Shown here piece after piece: positions 1 to 7,876 of a stretch of DNA of 64,000 nt (its first letter is position 1; each line of letters starts with the position of its first letter). The notes beneath the pieces are model-generated. The model saw only the letters and a list, made by a program, of their open reading frames with translations. It was not told the origin of the DNA and did not search any database. The position numbers were made by a program, and so were the translations under genes. Source of the stretch: Billgrantia azerbaijanica (GTDB lineage Bacteria > Pseudomonadota > Gammaproteobacteria > Pseudomonadales > Halomonadaceae); assembly GCA_004551485.1 (NCBI GenBank), contig SBLD01000003.1:62001-126000 (forward strand). Direction: 5' to 3'.

Positions 1-1
1 G

Positions 2-487
2 CTCAATTTCATCTACTCGCGCTGTCAGGAAGCCTGCCCGGTGCATATGAACCTGATTGCCGAGGTGCAGGAGCGAGTCAACGATACCGGCCTACGAGAT
101 GATGTTGAATTTATCACCATCGCTACCGACAGCGAGGATTTTTCCGGCACGCACAACAACATGCGGGCCTACGGTGAAAATTTCGATCTGGACCCCGCCA
201 ACTGGCGTTTTCTCTATCGGGCCGAAAATGAGCCTGCTGATACCACCCGCCAGGTCGCGGAGGCCTATGGCCTTCGATTCGATGATGTGGCCGAGGGCGT
301 CCAGGCGCATGGCGTCGTGACTCATGTCATCGACCAAACAGGACGGATGCGGGCCCGCTTTCATGGGCTCAAATTCGATCCGGAGCACTTAGTTTCCTAT
401 GTAAAGGTGTTGGCAGAAGGACCAGAGGAATTATCCACCGGTGTGTGGGATCGTATTCGCCATACTGTCGTCAATACCTTCAATTAA
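2..487 (+). CDS. SCO1/SenC family protein, 5'-truncated by window edge
   Basis: The reading frame is open from base 2, so the true start lies upstream of the window; 161 residues are visible. The first residues contain C-Q-E-A-C-P (codons at 23 and 35), the CxxxCP copper/redox motif of SCO1/SenC/PrrC proteins, and a later T-H-V-I-D-Q-T-G segment matches the family's conserved His region before the final strands. SCO proteins are membrane-anchored periplasmic thioredoxin-fold copper chaperones or thiol reductases, classically serving the CuA site of cytochrome oxidase. Here it heads a run of redox and metal genes, so a role in periplasmic copper or thiol handling is likely. The N-terminal anchor cannot be seen. 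Confidence 0.88.
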   Translation, partial: LNFIYSRCQEACPVHMNLIAEVQERVNDTGLRDDVEFITIATDSEDFSGTHNNMRAYGENFDLDPANWRFLYRAENEPADTTRQVAEAYGLRFDDVAEGVQAHGVVTHVIDQTGRMRARFHGLKFDPEHLVSYVKVLAEGPEELSTGVWDRIRHTVVNTFN

Positions 488-549
488 TACTGTGAGATAT
501 AGCGATCTTGCTATCAACTGTTCTCGCGAGCTCAATGGAGATTCAGCGT

Positions 550-990
550 ATGAAACACCTGAAAACATTCACCCTGGCTGCGCTGCTGTCCTTTCCCTTA
601 TCGGGACTGGCAGCCGAGACGTCGGCAATCCTCTACAAGAACCCCAACTGTGGCTGTTGCGCCGAATATGCCAAGTATCTCGAACGAAACGGGTTCGAAG
701 TGGAGACAATCGATACTCACGATCTCGCTAAGATGAAAGCCGAACACGATGTTTCCGAGAAACTGCAGGGTTGCCATACCACGCTCATCGACAACTATGT
801 CTTCGAGGGCCACGTACCCGTGGAAAGCGTCACCCAGGTACTCGAAGAGAAACCTTTCATCAAAGGCCTGAGCGTACCCGGCATGCCACTTGGCTCACCG
901 GGGATGTCGGGCGAGAAACAGGGCCCACTGGAGGTCTACACCCTGGCCTTTCAGCCGACCGATACCCCTGAAGTTTACGCCACCCACTGA
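550..990 (+). CDS. DUF411 family periplasmic metal-binding protein
   Basis: A 146-residue protein with a signal peptide (M1 to about A22, hydrophobic core TLAALLSFPLSGLAA). The mature part begins with the DUF411 signature N-P-N-C-G-C-C (Cys34, 36, 37), followed by Q-G-C-H (Cys75, His76) and a Met/Gly-rich stretch (G-M-P-L-G-S-P-G-M). DUF411 proteins are thioredoxin-like and usually sit beside copper- or silver-resistance genes; the CGCC and CH residues are plausible metal ligands. The ATG at 550 is chosen over an upstream in-frame TTG at 508 and ATG at 535 because a GGAG lies about 10 bases before it and it starts directly with the signal peptide. Nine bases separate the stop from the next ribosome site. 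Confidence 0.87.
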   Translation: MKHLKTFTLAALLSFPLSGLAAETSAILYKNPNCGCCAEYAKYLERNGFEVETIDTHDLAKMKAEHDVSEKLQGCHTTLIDNYVFEGHVPVESVTQVLEEKPFIKGLSVPGMPLGSPGMSGEKQGPLEVYTLAFQPTDTPEVYATH

Positions 991-1005
991 AGGTGAGCCT
1001 TGGTC

Positions 1006-1569
1006 ATGAGACAACTGATCAGAACCAGTTGGGTAGCGGTGGCATTGTGGGGAATGATCACCTCTTCGGCCGTCGCCGAACCACCCGAACGTGTGGGGCC
1101 GAATGGGTTTCTTCTCTGGGAAAGCCCACGCGAGGTGTCGGAAATCAGCTTCGAGGCTGGCGACGGTACCCCGCTGACGCTGACTACCTTTGGAGGAAAG
1201 CTGATCCTGCTCAACATCTGGGCGACCTGGTGTGGCCCTTGCCGCGAGGAGATGCCCACCCTGGATGCCCTCCAGGCTAAATTGGGTGGTACGGATTTCG
1301 AGGTCGTCGCGCTCTCGATAGACCGCAAGGGCATCGAAGTCGTCAACGAATTCTATCAGGAGGTGGGGATCGAGCATCTCGCTCCCTACGTCGATCCAAC
1401 CGGCATGGCCAGCGCGAACCTGGGTGCCGTGGGTATTCCCACGACGCTTCTGCTCGACCGCCAGGGCAGAGAGATCGGACGCCTGGTCGGGGAGGCCGAG
1501 TGGGATACCCCTGAAATGATCAACTTTCTTGCCGAAACCATAGAAACCACCCAGGAGGACGCGCCATGA
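1006..1569 (+). CDS. TlpA/ResA-like periplasmic thioredoxin-family protein
   Basis: A 187-residue secreted or anchored protein: hydrophobic N-terminus to about residue 24, then a thioredoxin fold with W-C-G-P-C (Cys76, Cys79) and a cis-Pro region V-G-I-P-T. This is the TlpA/ResA arrangement that reduces disulfides in apocytochromes or keeps copper-site cysteines reduced. ATG 1006 is preferred to the in-frame TTG at 1000, with AAGGTGAG eight bases upstream. The stop overlaps the next start by four bases (ATGA), so they are translationally coupled. A CcdA-type electron donor is encoded two genes downstream, which would supply reducing power to this WCGPC motif (inference). Confidence 0.87.
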   Translation: MRQLIRTSWVAVALWGMITSSAVAEPPERVGPNGFLLWESPREVSEISFEAGDGTPLTLTTFGGKLILLNIWATWCGPCREEMPTLDALQAKLGGTDFEVVALSIDRKGIEVVNEFYQEVGIEHLAPYVDPTGMASANLGAVGIPTTLLLDRQGREIGRLVGEAEWDTPEMINFLAETIETTQEDAP

Positions 1570-1949
1570 GTTGCTGTGACGACAAGCCCCAAAAGAGTCA
1601 AGAGAAAGCCGGACTGAAAGGCCTGGTAACAGGCCCACGCCGCTGGATGCTACTGGGCGCTGTGGCGGTGGCTGGTGGCCTTGCCATGGGCTGGGATCAG
1701 TTGGTCCTGCTTGGGCTCGCGCCTCTCCTGGTGAGCCTCTTGCCTTGTCTCGTCATGTGCGGATTAGGACTGTGCATGATGAAATGCAAGGACAAGACAG
1801 GCAAATCAACTGACCAGAGTGAAGCCACCGACGTGCAAGCCGGGGTGGAAGCCTCTACCGCGGTATCTACAGGGAAAGCGCCCACCACTCGCCAGGCAGT
1901 GGACCACAACGCGCCGACCGAGCGACCCATATCCAAGCTCCAAGCCTAG
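1566..1949 (+). CDS. small Cys-rich membrane protein, function unknown
   Basis: A 127-residue protein not assigned to a family with confidence. It begins M-S-C-C-D-D-K, has two adjacent hydrophobic segments (about residues 28-43 and 46-68), and ends the second with a four-cysteine pattern, P-C-L-V-M-C-G-L-G-L-C-M-M-K-C (C-x3-C-x4-C-x3-C), followed by a Lys-rich then Ser/Thr-rich hydrophilic tail of about 55 residues. Short Cys/Met-rich membrane proteins of this sort (for example DUF2933-like) occur in metal-resistance clusters, but the match is by eye only. Translation is coupled to the upstream thioredoxin gene by a 4-bp overlap. Six cysteines in or near the membrane suggest metal binding or thiol relay; this is inference. 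Confidence 0.7.
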   Translation: MSCCDDKPQKSQEKAGLKGLVTGPRRWMLLGAVAVAGGLAMGWDQLVLLGLAPLLVSLLPCLVMCGLGLCMMKCKDKTGKSTDQSEATDVQAGVEASTAVSTGKAPTTRQAVDHNAPTERPISKLQA

Positions 1950-1966
1950 CCGCGGGATAGGGGAGG

Positions 1967-2710
1967 ATGCTGGAGCTTGCCAATATCGGCCTGGCGACGG
2001 CCTTTCTAGCGGGCCTGATCTCGTTCGCTTCGCCCTGTGTCTTGCCGCTCGTGCCTGGCTATCTCTCCTTCGTCGCCGGGCGCTCGCTGGGGCAGATCCG
2101 GGAAGCGGATCGACGGGAGCGACTCCGGGTGTTGACCCAGTCGATCTGGTTCGTGCTCGGGTTCACCACGATATTCCTGATGCTGGGCGCCAGTGCCACG
2201 GCCATCGGGCGTCTGCTGCTGATCTATCGCCAGGAGGCGAACCTGGTCGGCGGTCTCATCGTCATCCTGTTCGGTGCCTTCATGACCGGGCTCATTCCGC
2301 TGCATGGGTTACAGCGGGAATGGCGGTTGATCGGCCGGCTCAAGGAAACGGGCGGGGGGCCTGGTGCGGCCTACCTCCTGGGTGTGGCGTTCGCCTTCGG
2401 CTGGACCCCCTGCATCGGCCCGATCCTGGGCGCCATTCTGACTGTCAGCGCCTCGACGGCCAATGCCTCGAGCGGAATGGCGTTGCTCGGCATCTATTCG
2501 CTGGGTCTGGGGGTGCCCTTTCTGTTGACGGCGGTGTCGCTCGATCGCTTCCTGCATCACCAGCCATTCCTGCGCCGCTGGGGCCGAGTCATGCATCTGA
2601 CGACCGGGCTGATCATGATCCTGATGGGCATCCTGATGGTTACCGGCAAACTGACCGAGCTGTCCTATTGGTTATTGCGCACGTTCCCTGCGCTGGGCAG
2701 CATCGGCTAG
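1967..2710 (+). CDS. ccdA: CcdA-family transmembrane thiol-disulfide electron carrier
   Basis: A 247-residue polytopic membrane protein with about six hydrophobic helices. Two pseudo-symmetric motifs carry the redox cysteines: S-P-C-V-L-P-L-V-P-G-Y near residue 23 and T-P-C-I-G-P-I-L-G near residue 148, the CcdA/DsbD-beta pattern. The family passes electrons from cytoplasmic thioredoxin across the membrane to periplasmic thioredoxin-like partners such as ResA/TlpA. The ATG at 1967 follows GGGGAGG directly. It lies between a TlpA-like protein and a cytochrome c gene, so its probable partner is the WCGPC protein of the same cluster. Assignment to the family is firm; the exact partner is inferred. 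Confidence 0.9.
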   Translation: MLELANIGLATAFLAGLISFASPCVLPLVPGYLSFVAGRSLGQIREADRRERLRVLTQSIWFVLGFTTIFLMLGASATAIGRLLLIYRQEANLVGGLIVILFGAFMTGLIPLHGLQREWRLIGRLKETGGGPGAAYLLGVAFAFGWTPCIGPILGAILTVSASTANASSGMALLGIYSLGLGVPFLLTAVSLDRFLHHQPFLRRWGRVMHLTTGLIMILMGILMVTGKLTELSYWLLRTFPALGSIG

Positions 2711-2733
2711 CCATTATTCGAGGAAATATTGCA

Positions 2734-3588
2734 ATGAACAAGATCGCGAGTCGCTTCCGGCGTGCCCTGTCATTGACGAGCTGGGTCATGGCCAGCCTGA
2801 GCTTCGTCGGCACGGCCGGGGCCACCGAGGAGGCATTGCCATCGCTGAGTTATGACCAAACAGGCGAACGGCTGCTCAAGGTCCAGGCCAACCAGCTCTT
2901 CGAGAGCACGGATGGCGGGGCGGCCTGGACGACGATTCCCTTGCCCGACGAAGTAGCGGAGGGACGGTTGGTATCGGCAACCGCCGAACAGGCCCTCTAT
3001 ATCGCCGGCCCCTCGATCGGGGTGCAGCGCAGCACTGATCAGGGAGAAAGCTGGCACGAGGTCGATGAGGGACTGCCTAGCCAAGACGTTACCGCATTCA
3101 CCGTGCATCGTAACCAGCCAGAAACGCTTTATGCTGTTGTCGTCGATGACGGCCTCTACCAGAGCGAAGATGCCGGCACGACCTGGAAGAAGATGGATGG
3201 TGGTCCTGCCCAGGCCGTTCGTCGGCTCGTCCACTCCGATATGGAGGGTAGCATGCAGACCGGCTGGCTCTATGCGGTGTCCGACGATGCGGTTCGCCTG
3301 TCGATGGACTGCTTCTGCGGCTGGCGACCGACCGGGGAGCTCGATGCCGGTAGGGTCTATGATCTGGCCTACAAGCTCGACGATCCCGAGCACGTCTATG
3401 TGGCCACGGGGCAAGGACTGTGGCGCAGCGACAATGGCGGCCAGGAGTGGCAGCAAGTAAAGGGTGATGGCCCGACGCTCGTCGCGCTTACGCTTGCGCC
3501 GCAGGGAACGCTCTATGCCCTGAATCGCGAGGGGGAGCTCATGCGCAGCGAGGATCAGGGCCAAACCTGGACACCCCTCGATGCGTAA
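2734..3588 (+). CDS. secreted six-repeat Asp-box (BNR/sortilin-like) protein with CxC motif
   Basis: A 284-residue protein with a signal peptide (cleavage near A30). Six evenly spaced Asp-box motifs S-x-D-x-G-x-x-W occur at residues 58, 100, 144, 190, 232 and 272 (spacing 40-46), consistent with a beta-propeller of the BNR/VPS10 type. Proteins of this layout are annotated in databases as BNR-repeat or glycosylhydrolase-like, without proven enzymatic activity. The fourth box is unusual: S190-M-D-C-F-C-G-W has Cys193 and Cys195 flanking the turn and Phe in place of the usual Gly. The last codons overlap the downstream cytochrome gene by 8 bp. ATG 2734 has AGGAAA about eight bases upstream. Role inferred from context: redox or metal-related periplasmic scaffold. 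Confidence 0.82.
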   Translation: MNKIASRFRRALSLTSWVMASLSFVGTAGATEEALPSLSYDQTGERLLKVQANQLFESTDGGAAWTTIPLPDEVAEGRLVSATAEQALYIAGPSIGVQRSTDQGESWHEVDEGLPSQDVTAFTVHRNQPETLYAVVVDDGLYQSEDAGTTWKKMDGGPAQAVRRLVHSDMEGSMQTGWLYAVSDDAVRLSMDCFCGWRPTGELDAGRVYDLAYKLDDPEHVYVATGQGLWRSDNGGQEWQQVKGDGPTLVALTLAPQGTLYALNREGELMRSEDQGQTWTPLDA

Positions 3589-4039
3589 GCGCTGGATCCT
3601 CGTCACAACATGGCTGCTGATGAGTGCCGCGGGGCAGGCCATGGCGGGGGGTGGCCTCTCTTCGCGCGATACTTCTCGGCTGGAAGAGGGAGAAAGGATC
3701 TACCAGCAGTACTGTGCCAGCTGCCACGGCAGCGAGGGCGAGGGCCAGCCGAACTGGGAGCGCCAGAATGCCCAGGGCGAATTGCCCGCTCCCCCTCACG
3801 GGCCGGAGGGACATACCTGGAAACACTCCGATGCGATGCTCTACGGGATCATCGCCGAGGGGTGGCGCGATCCCTGGAACAAGACCGAGAGACTCACCAT
3901 GCCGGCCTTCGAGGATGTCCTGACCCCCGCCGAGATCCGCTCCGTGGTGGACTATCTCAAGACGTTATGGACGCCGGAGCAACGACGTCATCAGGCGGAA
4001 GAAAGCGAGGGAGCACCATTTCCGTCGCAGAGTGAGTAG
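3581..4039 (+). CDS. monoheme cytochrome c
   Basis: A 152-residue exported protein: signal peptide to about residue 22 (A-A-G-Q-A-M-A), then C-A-S-C-H heme-binding motif near residue 45, and a distal M-P-A-F that supplies the probable Met axial ligand near residue 108. The C-terminal helix (A-E-I-R-S-V-V-D-Y-L-K-T-L-W) is the usual class I cytochrome c end, followed by a charged tail. It would act as a periplasmic electron carrier. Translation overlaps the upstream Asp-box gene by 8 bp, so they are co-expressed. It is the last gene of the cluster; no clear terminator follows. Confidence 0.9.
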   Translation: MRKRWILVTTWLLMSAAGQAMAGGGLSSRDTSRLEEGERIYQQYCASCHGSEGEGQPNWERQNAQGELPAPPHGPEGHTWKHSDAMLYGIIAEGWRDPWNKTERLTMPAFEDVLTPAEIRSVVDYLKTLWTPEQRRHQAEESEGAPFPSQSE

Positions 4040-4448
4040 CTGTGAGGCAAGGGAAGCGCTGCATAAACACCTCCGCAGCTGACGGAGAGTCAACCGTAGG
4101 GTAAAACCTGGCTTTCTTGCCACTGTCTGACCAAAGCCAACCGATGAAGCAGATTTCTGTTGCTCAGGCTCAGCAACAGAACAAGAAGAAGGTTCCCCGC
4201 AGCGAACGGTGTCTGGGAAGCCTCTAACAGAACATCATGCACGCCCCCCGGCGAGAGCTTCACCTTGAGCTGATTGTGGTAGCTTTGCATTTGCTCTCAG
4301 CTAGGACTGTCTCTCTCCTACCAGATGGGGAGTAAAATGGGTAGCAATAAATAAAAAACCATGCAAAAAATAAAGCTAACCGACTGTTTTATAGATAAAA
4401 AAACATCATGATCTATCTTCAGATCCAGAACATCGAGTGAGGCGTCGC
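4040..4448. other. gene-poor, AT-rich gap with one doubtful ORF
   Basis: About 400 bases without a convincing gene. The left part (4090-4290, minus strand) has a 66-codon open frame with a composition unlike the neighbours and no recognisable domain; it may be a decayed gene or mobile-element scar. The right part (about 4320-4430) is markedly AT-rich with several A-runs and contains possible -10-like elements (for example TATAGA near 4390) that could drive the kinase gene. No terminator hairpin with a T-run was seen after the cytochrome stop. The compositional break marks the edge of the redox cluster. Confidence 0.5.
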
Positions 4449-6215
4449 ATGACGGCGAACCGGGCCAGGCCCCCTCGCCACCCCCTCCCCGCCGGCCCGC
4501 GACTGATGCGGCGGCTGGTGATGGCCACCTGCCTCGTCCTGGCGCCCTTGCCGGGCTGGGGCCAGGCCGTCGAGGCGAGCCGTGATGACAGCGTCATCGT
4601 CGTCGGCGGGGATCACTACCACCCGCCCTACGAGTTTCTCGACGAGGACGGCCGGCCGACCGGCTACAACGTGGAGCTGACCCGGGCCATCGCCGAGGTC
4701 ATGGGCATCGAGGTGCGTATCGAGCTCGGCCCCTGGGGCGACATGCGCGAGCGGCTGGAAAACGGCGAGATCGACGCCCTCCAGGGCATGTCCTACTCCG
4801 CCGAGCGGGACGCGCAGTTCGATTTCGCCCCGCCCCACGCCATCGTCCATCAGTCGATCTTCGCCCGCCGCGGCGACCCGGTGGTCGACGTGGCGGGCTT
4901 GCGGGGCCAGGAGGTGATCGTCCAGCGCGGCGACATCATGCACGACTACCTGATCGAGCATGACGTGGGGGCCGAGGTGATCACCGTGGACACCCACGCC
5001 GATGCGCTGCGCGCGCTGGCCTCGGGCCAGCACGACTACGCCATGGTGGCCAACCTGCCGGCGCTCTACCTGAGTCGCGAGTTGGGGCTCACCAACCTCG
5101 CGCCGATCGCCAAACCCTTTTCGCTGCGTTACGGCTACGCGGTCAAGCAAGGCGACTCGAACCTGCTCGCCCAGTTCAGCGAGGGGCTCGCCATCCTCAA
5201 GAACACCGGCCGTCACCAGGCCATCTACGACAAGTGGCTGGGCCCGCTGGAAGGCTCGGACGGCATTGCGTGGAAGAAGATCGGCCAGGTCGGCGCGGCA
5301 CTCTCCGGGCTCCTGCTGCTGGTCCTCGGTGGCATCGTCGTCTGGAACCGCATGCTCAAGCGGGAAGTGGCCAACCGCACCGAGGAGCTGCGACTGCATC
5401 AGCAGCAGCTGATCCAGGCCGACAAGATGACCTCCCTGGGCATCCTGGTGTCCGGCGTGGCCCACGAGATCAACAACCCCAGCAGCCTGCTGCTGCTCAA
5501 CCTGCCGGTGCTGCGCGACGCCTACGCCGATGCCGAGCCGATCCTCGACGCGCACTACCGCACGCATGGCGACTTCACGCTCGGCGGCCTGGCCTATTCG
5601 CGGATGCGCGACGAGATTCCGCCCATGATCGACGAGATGCTGGAAGGCACCCAGCGCATCAAGCGCATCGTCGGCGACCTCAAGGATTTCGCTCGCCAGG
5701 GCAGCACCGACCTGGGCGAGACCCTGGACCTCAACACGGTGGTGATCACCGCCGTGCGCCTGGTCGACAACTCGATCCGCAAGGCCACCCGTCGCTTCGA
5801 GACGCACTATGCCAGCGACCTGCCACCGCTCGAGGGCAACGCCCAGCGCATCGAACAGGTGGTGATCAACCTGGTGCTGAACGCCTGCCAGGCACTGGAG
5901 AGCCCGGAGCAGGGCATCGTCCTGACCACCCGCCACGATCCGGCCGGGGGCTGGGTGGTGCTGGAGGTCCGCGATCAGGGCCGGGGCATCGATCCGGACT
6001 CGATCAAGCTGCTCACGGACCCCTTCTTCACCACCCGGCGCGACTGCGGCGGCACCGGCCTGGGACTGTCGATCTCCGCGGGAATCGTGCGCGAGCACCA
6101 TGGCACCCTGGCGTTCGACTCCCGGGTGGGCGAGGGAACGACCGTCACTCTCGCCCTGCCGGTGTCGGCGCAAGCGCAGCCGGACGAGCCCCCTCGGCAG
6201 CCGGGGCCGGGCTGA
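4449..6215 (+). CDS. sensor histidine kinase with extracellular solute-binding (SBP_bac_3) domain
   Basis: A 588-residue membrane sensor. In order: N-terminal export segment (about residues 20-38), a periplasmic bacterial solute-binding family 3 domain (about 45-270; Y-H-P-P-Y-E-F-L-D-E-D-G-R near its start), one membrane helix (about 280-302), then the kinase: H-box G-V-A-H-E-I-N-N-P with His339, N-box N-L-V-L-N-A, G1 D-Q-G-R-G-I-D and G2 G-G-T-G-L-G-L-S. The H-box resembles NtrB/DctB-type kinases that pair with sigma-54 regulators, and such a regulator follows 55 bases downstream. Family 3 binding domains usually bind amino acids. Start is uncertain: GTG 4437, ATG 4449 and ATG 4506 are in frame; 4449 has a weak GAGGCG just upstream. 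Confidence 0.87.
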   Translation: MTANRARPPRHPLPAGPRLMRRLVMATCLVLAPLPGWGQAVEASRDDSVIVVGGDHYHPPYEFLDEDGRPTGYNVELTRAIAEVMGIEVRIELGPWGDMRERLENGEIDALQGMSYSAERDAQFDFAPPHAIVHQSIFARRGDPVVDVAGLRGQEVIVQRGDIMHDYLIEHDVGAEVITVDTHADALRALASGQHDYAMVANLPALYLSRELGLTNLAPIAKPFSLRYGYAVKQGDSNLLAQFSEGLAILKNTGRHQAIYDKWLGPLEGSDGIAWKKIGQVGAALSGLLLLVLGGIVVWNRMLKREVANRTEELRLHQQQLIQADKMTSLGILVSGVAHEINNPSSLLLLNLPVLRDAYADAEPILDAHYRTHGDFTLGGLAYSRMRDEIPPMIDEMLEGTQRIKRIVGDLKDFARQGSTDLGETLDLNTVVITAVRLVDNSIRKATRRFETHYASDLPPLEGNAQRIEQVVINLVLNACQALESPEQGIVLTTRHDPAGGWVVLEVRDQGRGIDPDSIKLLTDPFFTTRRDCGGTGLGLSISAGIVREHHGTLAFDSRVGEGTTVTLALPVSAQAQPDEPPRQPGPG

Positions 6216-6270
6216 TCGGCATCACGCCGTGACGAACGCGACATTCTCGACAGTAGCTGGGTGCCCCCCG

Positions 6271-7701
6271 ATGACGATGAACCTCTACCCCTCTTTCGGC
6301 CTGCTGCTCGTCGACGACGAGCCCTCCTTCCTGCGCAGCCTGAGCATCGCCCTGGAGCGCTCCGAAGGGATCAATCACCTCCACCGCTGCCAGGACAGCC
6401 GCGAGGTGATGGCGACGCTGGCGCGCGAGAACATCGGCCTGGTGACCCTCGACCTCACCATGCCGCACCTGTCGGGCGAGCAGTTGCTGAGCCGTATCGT
6501 CGAGGAGCATCCGGACATCGGCGTGATCGTGATCAGCGGCCTGAACCAGGTGGAAACCGCCGTCAACTGCATCAAGCTGGGCGCCTTCGACTATTTCGTC
6601 AAGACCGACGAGGAGAGCCGGCTGATCGAGGGCATCAAGCGGGCCATTCGCCTGCAGGAGCTGAAGCGCGAGAACCAGGAACTGCGCAAGCGCTTCCTCA
6701 CCGACACCCTGGAGCACCCCGAGGCCTTCGCCCAGGTCGTCACCGCCGACAAGGGCATGCGCTCGGTGTTCCAGTACCTCGAATCGGTGGCCGTGACCAA
6801 CCAGCCCATCCTGATCAGCGGGGAGAGCGGCGTGGGCAAGGAACTGATCGCCCGCGCCGCCCATACCCTGAGCGGCCGCCAGGGCCCGCTGGTCTGCGTC
6901 AACGTGGCGGGGCTCGACGACAACGTCTTCGCCGATACGCTGTTCGGCCACCAGCGCGGCGCCTTCACCGGTGCCGACCAGGCGCGTGCGGGCATGGTCG
7001 AGCAGGCGGCCGAGGGCACCCTCTTCCTCGACGAGATCGGTGATCTCAGCCCGGCATCCCAGGTGAAGTTGCTGCGCCTGCTCCAGGAGGGCGAATACTA
7101 TCCGCTCGGCAGCGACCGCCCCAAGCGCATGCGCGCCCGGGTCGTGGTGGCGACCCACAGCGACCTGGGCGAGAAGCAGCTGGCGGGGGAGTTCCGCAAG
7201 GATCTCTATTACCGGCTGCGCACGCATCAGGTCCAGATCCCGCCACTGCGCCAGCGCAAGCAGGACATCCCGCTGCTGCTGGAGCACTTCCTCGCCGAGG
7301 CGGCGGAGGAGCTCGGCAAGCACAAGCCCACCTATCCCCCGGAGCTGCCGGTGTTGCTCGCCAATTACGACTTTCCCGGCAATGTGCGCGAGCTGCGCGC
7401 CATGGTCTTCGATGCCATGAGCGTGCACAGATCGCGGACGCTGTCCATGGCGGCGTTCAAGCGCGCCATCCAGCAGGCATGCCCCGACACCCCACCGGCG
7501 CGGGCCGCCGAGCGAGCCGTGTTCGCCGCCGACGAGCCCCTGCCGACGCTGGACGAGGTCGCCGACCTGCTGGTCCAGGAAGCCATGCAACGCGCCGAGG
7601 GCAACCAGTCCATCGCCTCACGCTTGTTAGGCATCTCGCAGCCGGCGTTGAGCAAGCGGCTGAAGAAGATGCGCGCCCAGGGCAGCGCCGAACCCCTATA
7701 A
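6271..7701 (+). CDS. sigma-54-dependent response regulator (NtrC family)
   Basis: A 476-residue regulator: receiver domain with D15-D16, phosphoacceptor Asp61 (T-L-D-L-T-M-P) and Lys111; AAA+ central domain with Walker A G-E-S-G-V-G-K (184-190) and the sigma-54 contact loop G-A-F-T-G-A (230-235), followed by F-L-D-E-I-G-D; C-terminal Fis-type helix-turn-helix (N-Q-S-I-A-S-R-L-L-G-I-S-Q-P-A-L-S-K-R-L). Intact GAFTGA means it can activate RpoN polymerase. It pairs with the kinase upstream. The downstream intergenic region holds inverted repeats and a -24/-12 element, so the symporter gene is its likely target. ATG 6271 is used; a second ATG lies two codons later. The last codons overlap the first repeat half-site. 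Confidence 0.92.
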   Translation: MTMNLYPSFGLLLVDDEPSFLRSLSIALERSEGINHLHRCQDSREVMATLARENIGLVTLDLTMPHLSGEQLLSRIVEEHPDIGVIVISGLNQVETAVNCIKLGAFDYFVKTDEESRLIEGIKRAIRLQELKRENQELRKRFLTDTLEHPEAFAQVVTADKGMRSVFQYLESVAVTNQPILISGESGVGKELIARAAHTLSGRQGPLVCVNVAGLDDNVFADTLFGHQRGAFTGADQARAGMVEQAAEGTLFLDEIGDLSPASQVKLLRLLQEGEYYPLGSDRPKRMRARVVVATHSDLGEKQLAGEFRKDLYYRLRTHQVQIPPLRQRKQDIPLLLEHFLAEAAEELGKHKPTYPPELPVLLANYDFPGNVRELRAMVFDAMSVHRSRTLSMAAFKRAIQQACPDTPPARAAERAVFAADEPLPTLDEVADLLVQEAMQRAEGNQSIASRLLGISQPALSKRLKKMRAQGSAEPL

Positions 7702-7800
7702 CCCCGGCAATACCCATAACGACGGTTATAGGCAATGCAACGCCTTGTATAGAAAGCCTTTTCCAGGGCCACGAAGCTGTTCCCGGCCCCTGGGTTATAC
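7693..7800. promoter_or_regulatory. probable activator-binding sites (GTTATAGG-type half-sites)
   Basis: Four similar half-sites lie 80-185 bases before the -24/-12 element: CCTATAAC at 7695-7702, a dyad CCCATAAC-gacg-GTTATAGG at 7713-7732, and GGTTATAC at 7793-7800. The dyad arms match at seven of eight positions. Location upstream of a sigma-54 promoter and directly behind the gene for a Fis-HTH sigma-54 activator fits an upstream activating sequence. Binding itself is inference. Confidence 0.6.
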
Positions 7801-7876
7801 CCCTTCCTCCATGGGCCGCTGACCGCCGCCCGCTGAATACCCCCGATAGAACAACCGGTTGGACAAACCACCAGGG

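Noticed and set aside
4144-4227. Short plus-strand frame M-K-Q-I-S-V-A-Q-A in the AT-rich gap
   Set aside because: 27 codons with no clear ribosome site or conserved pattern.
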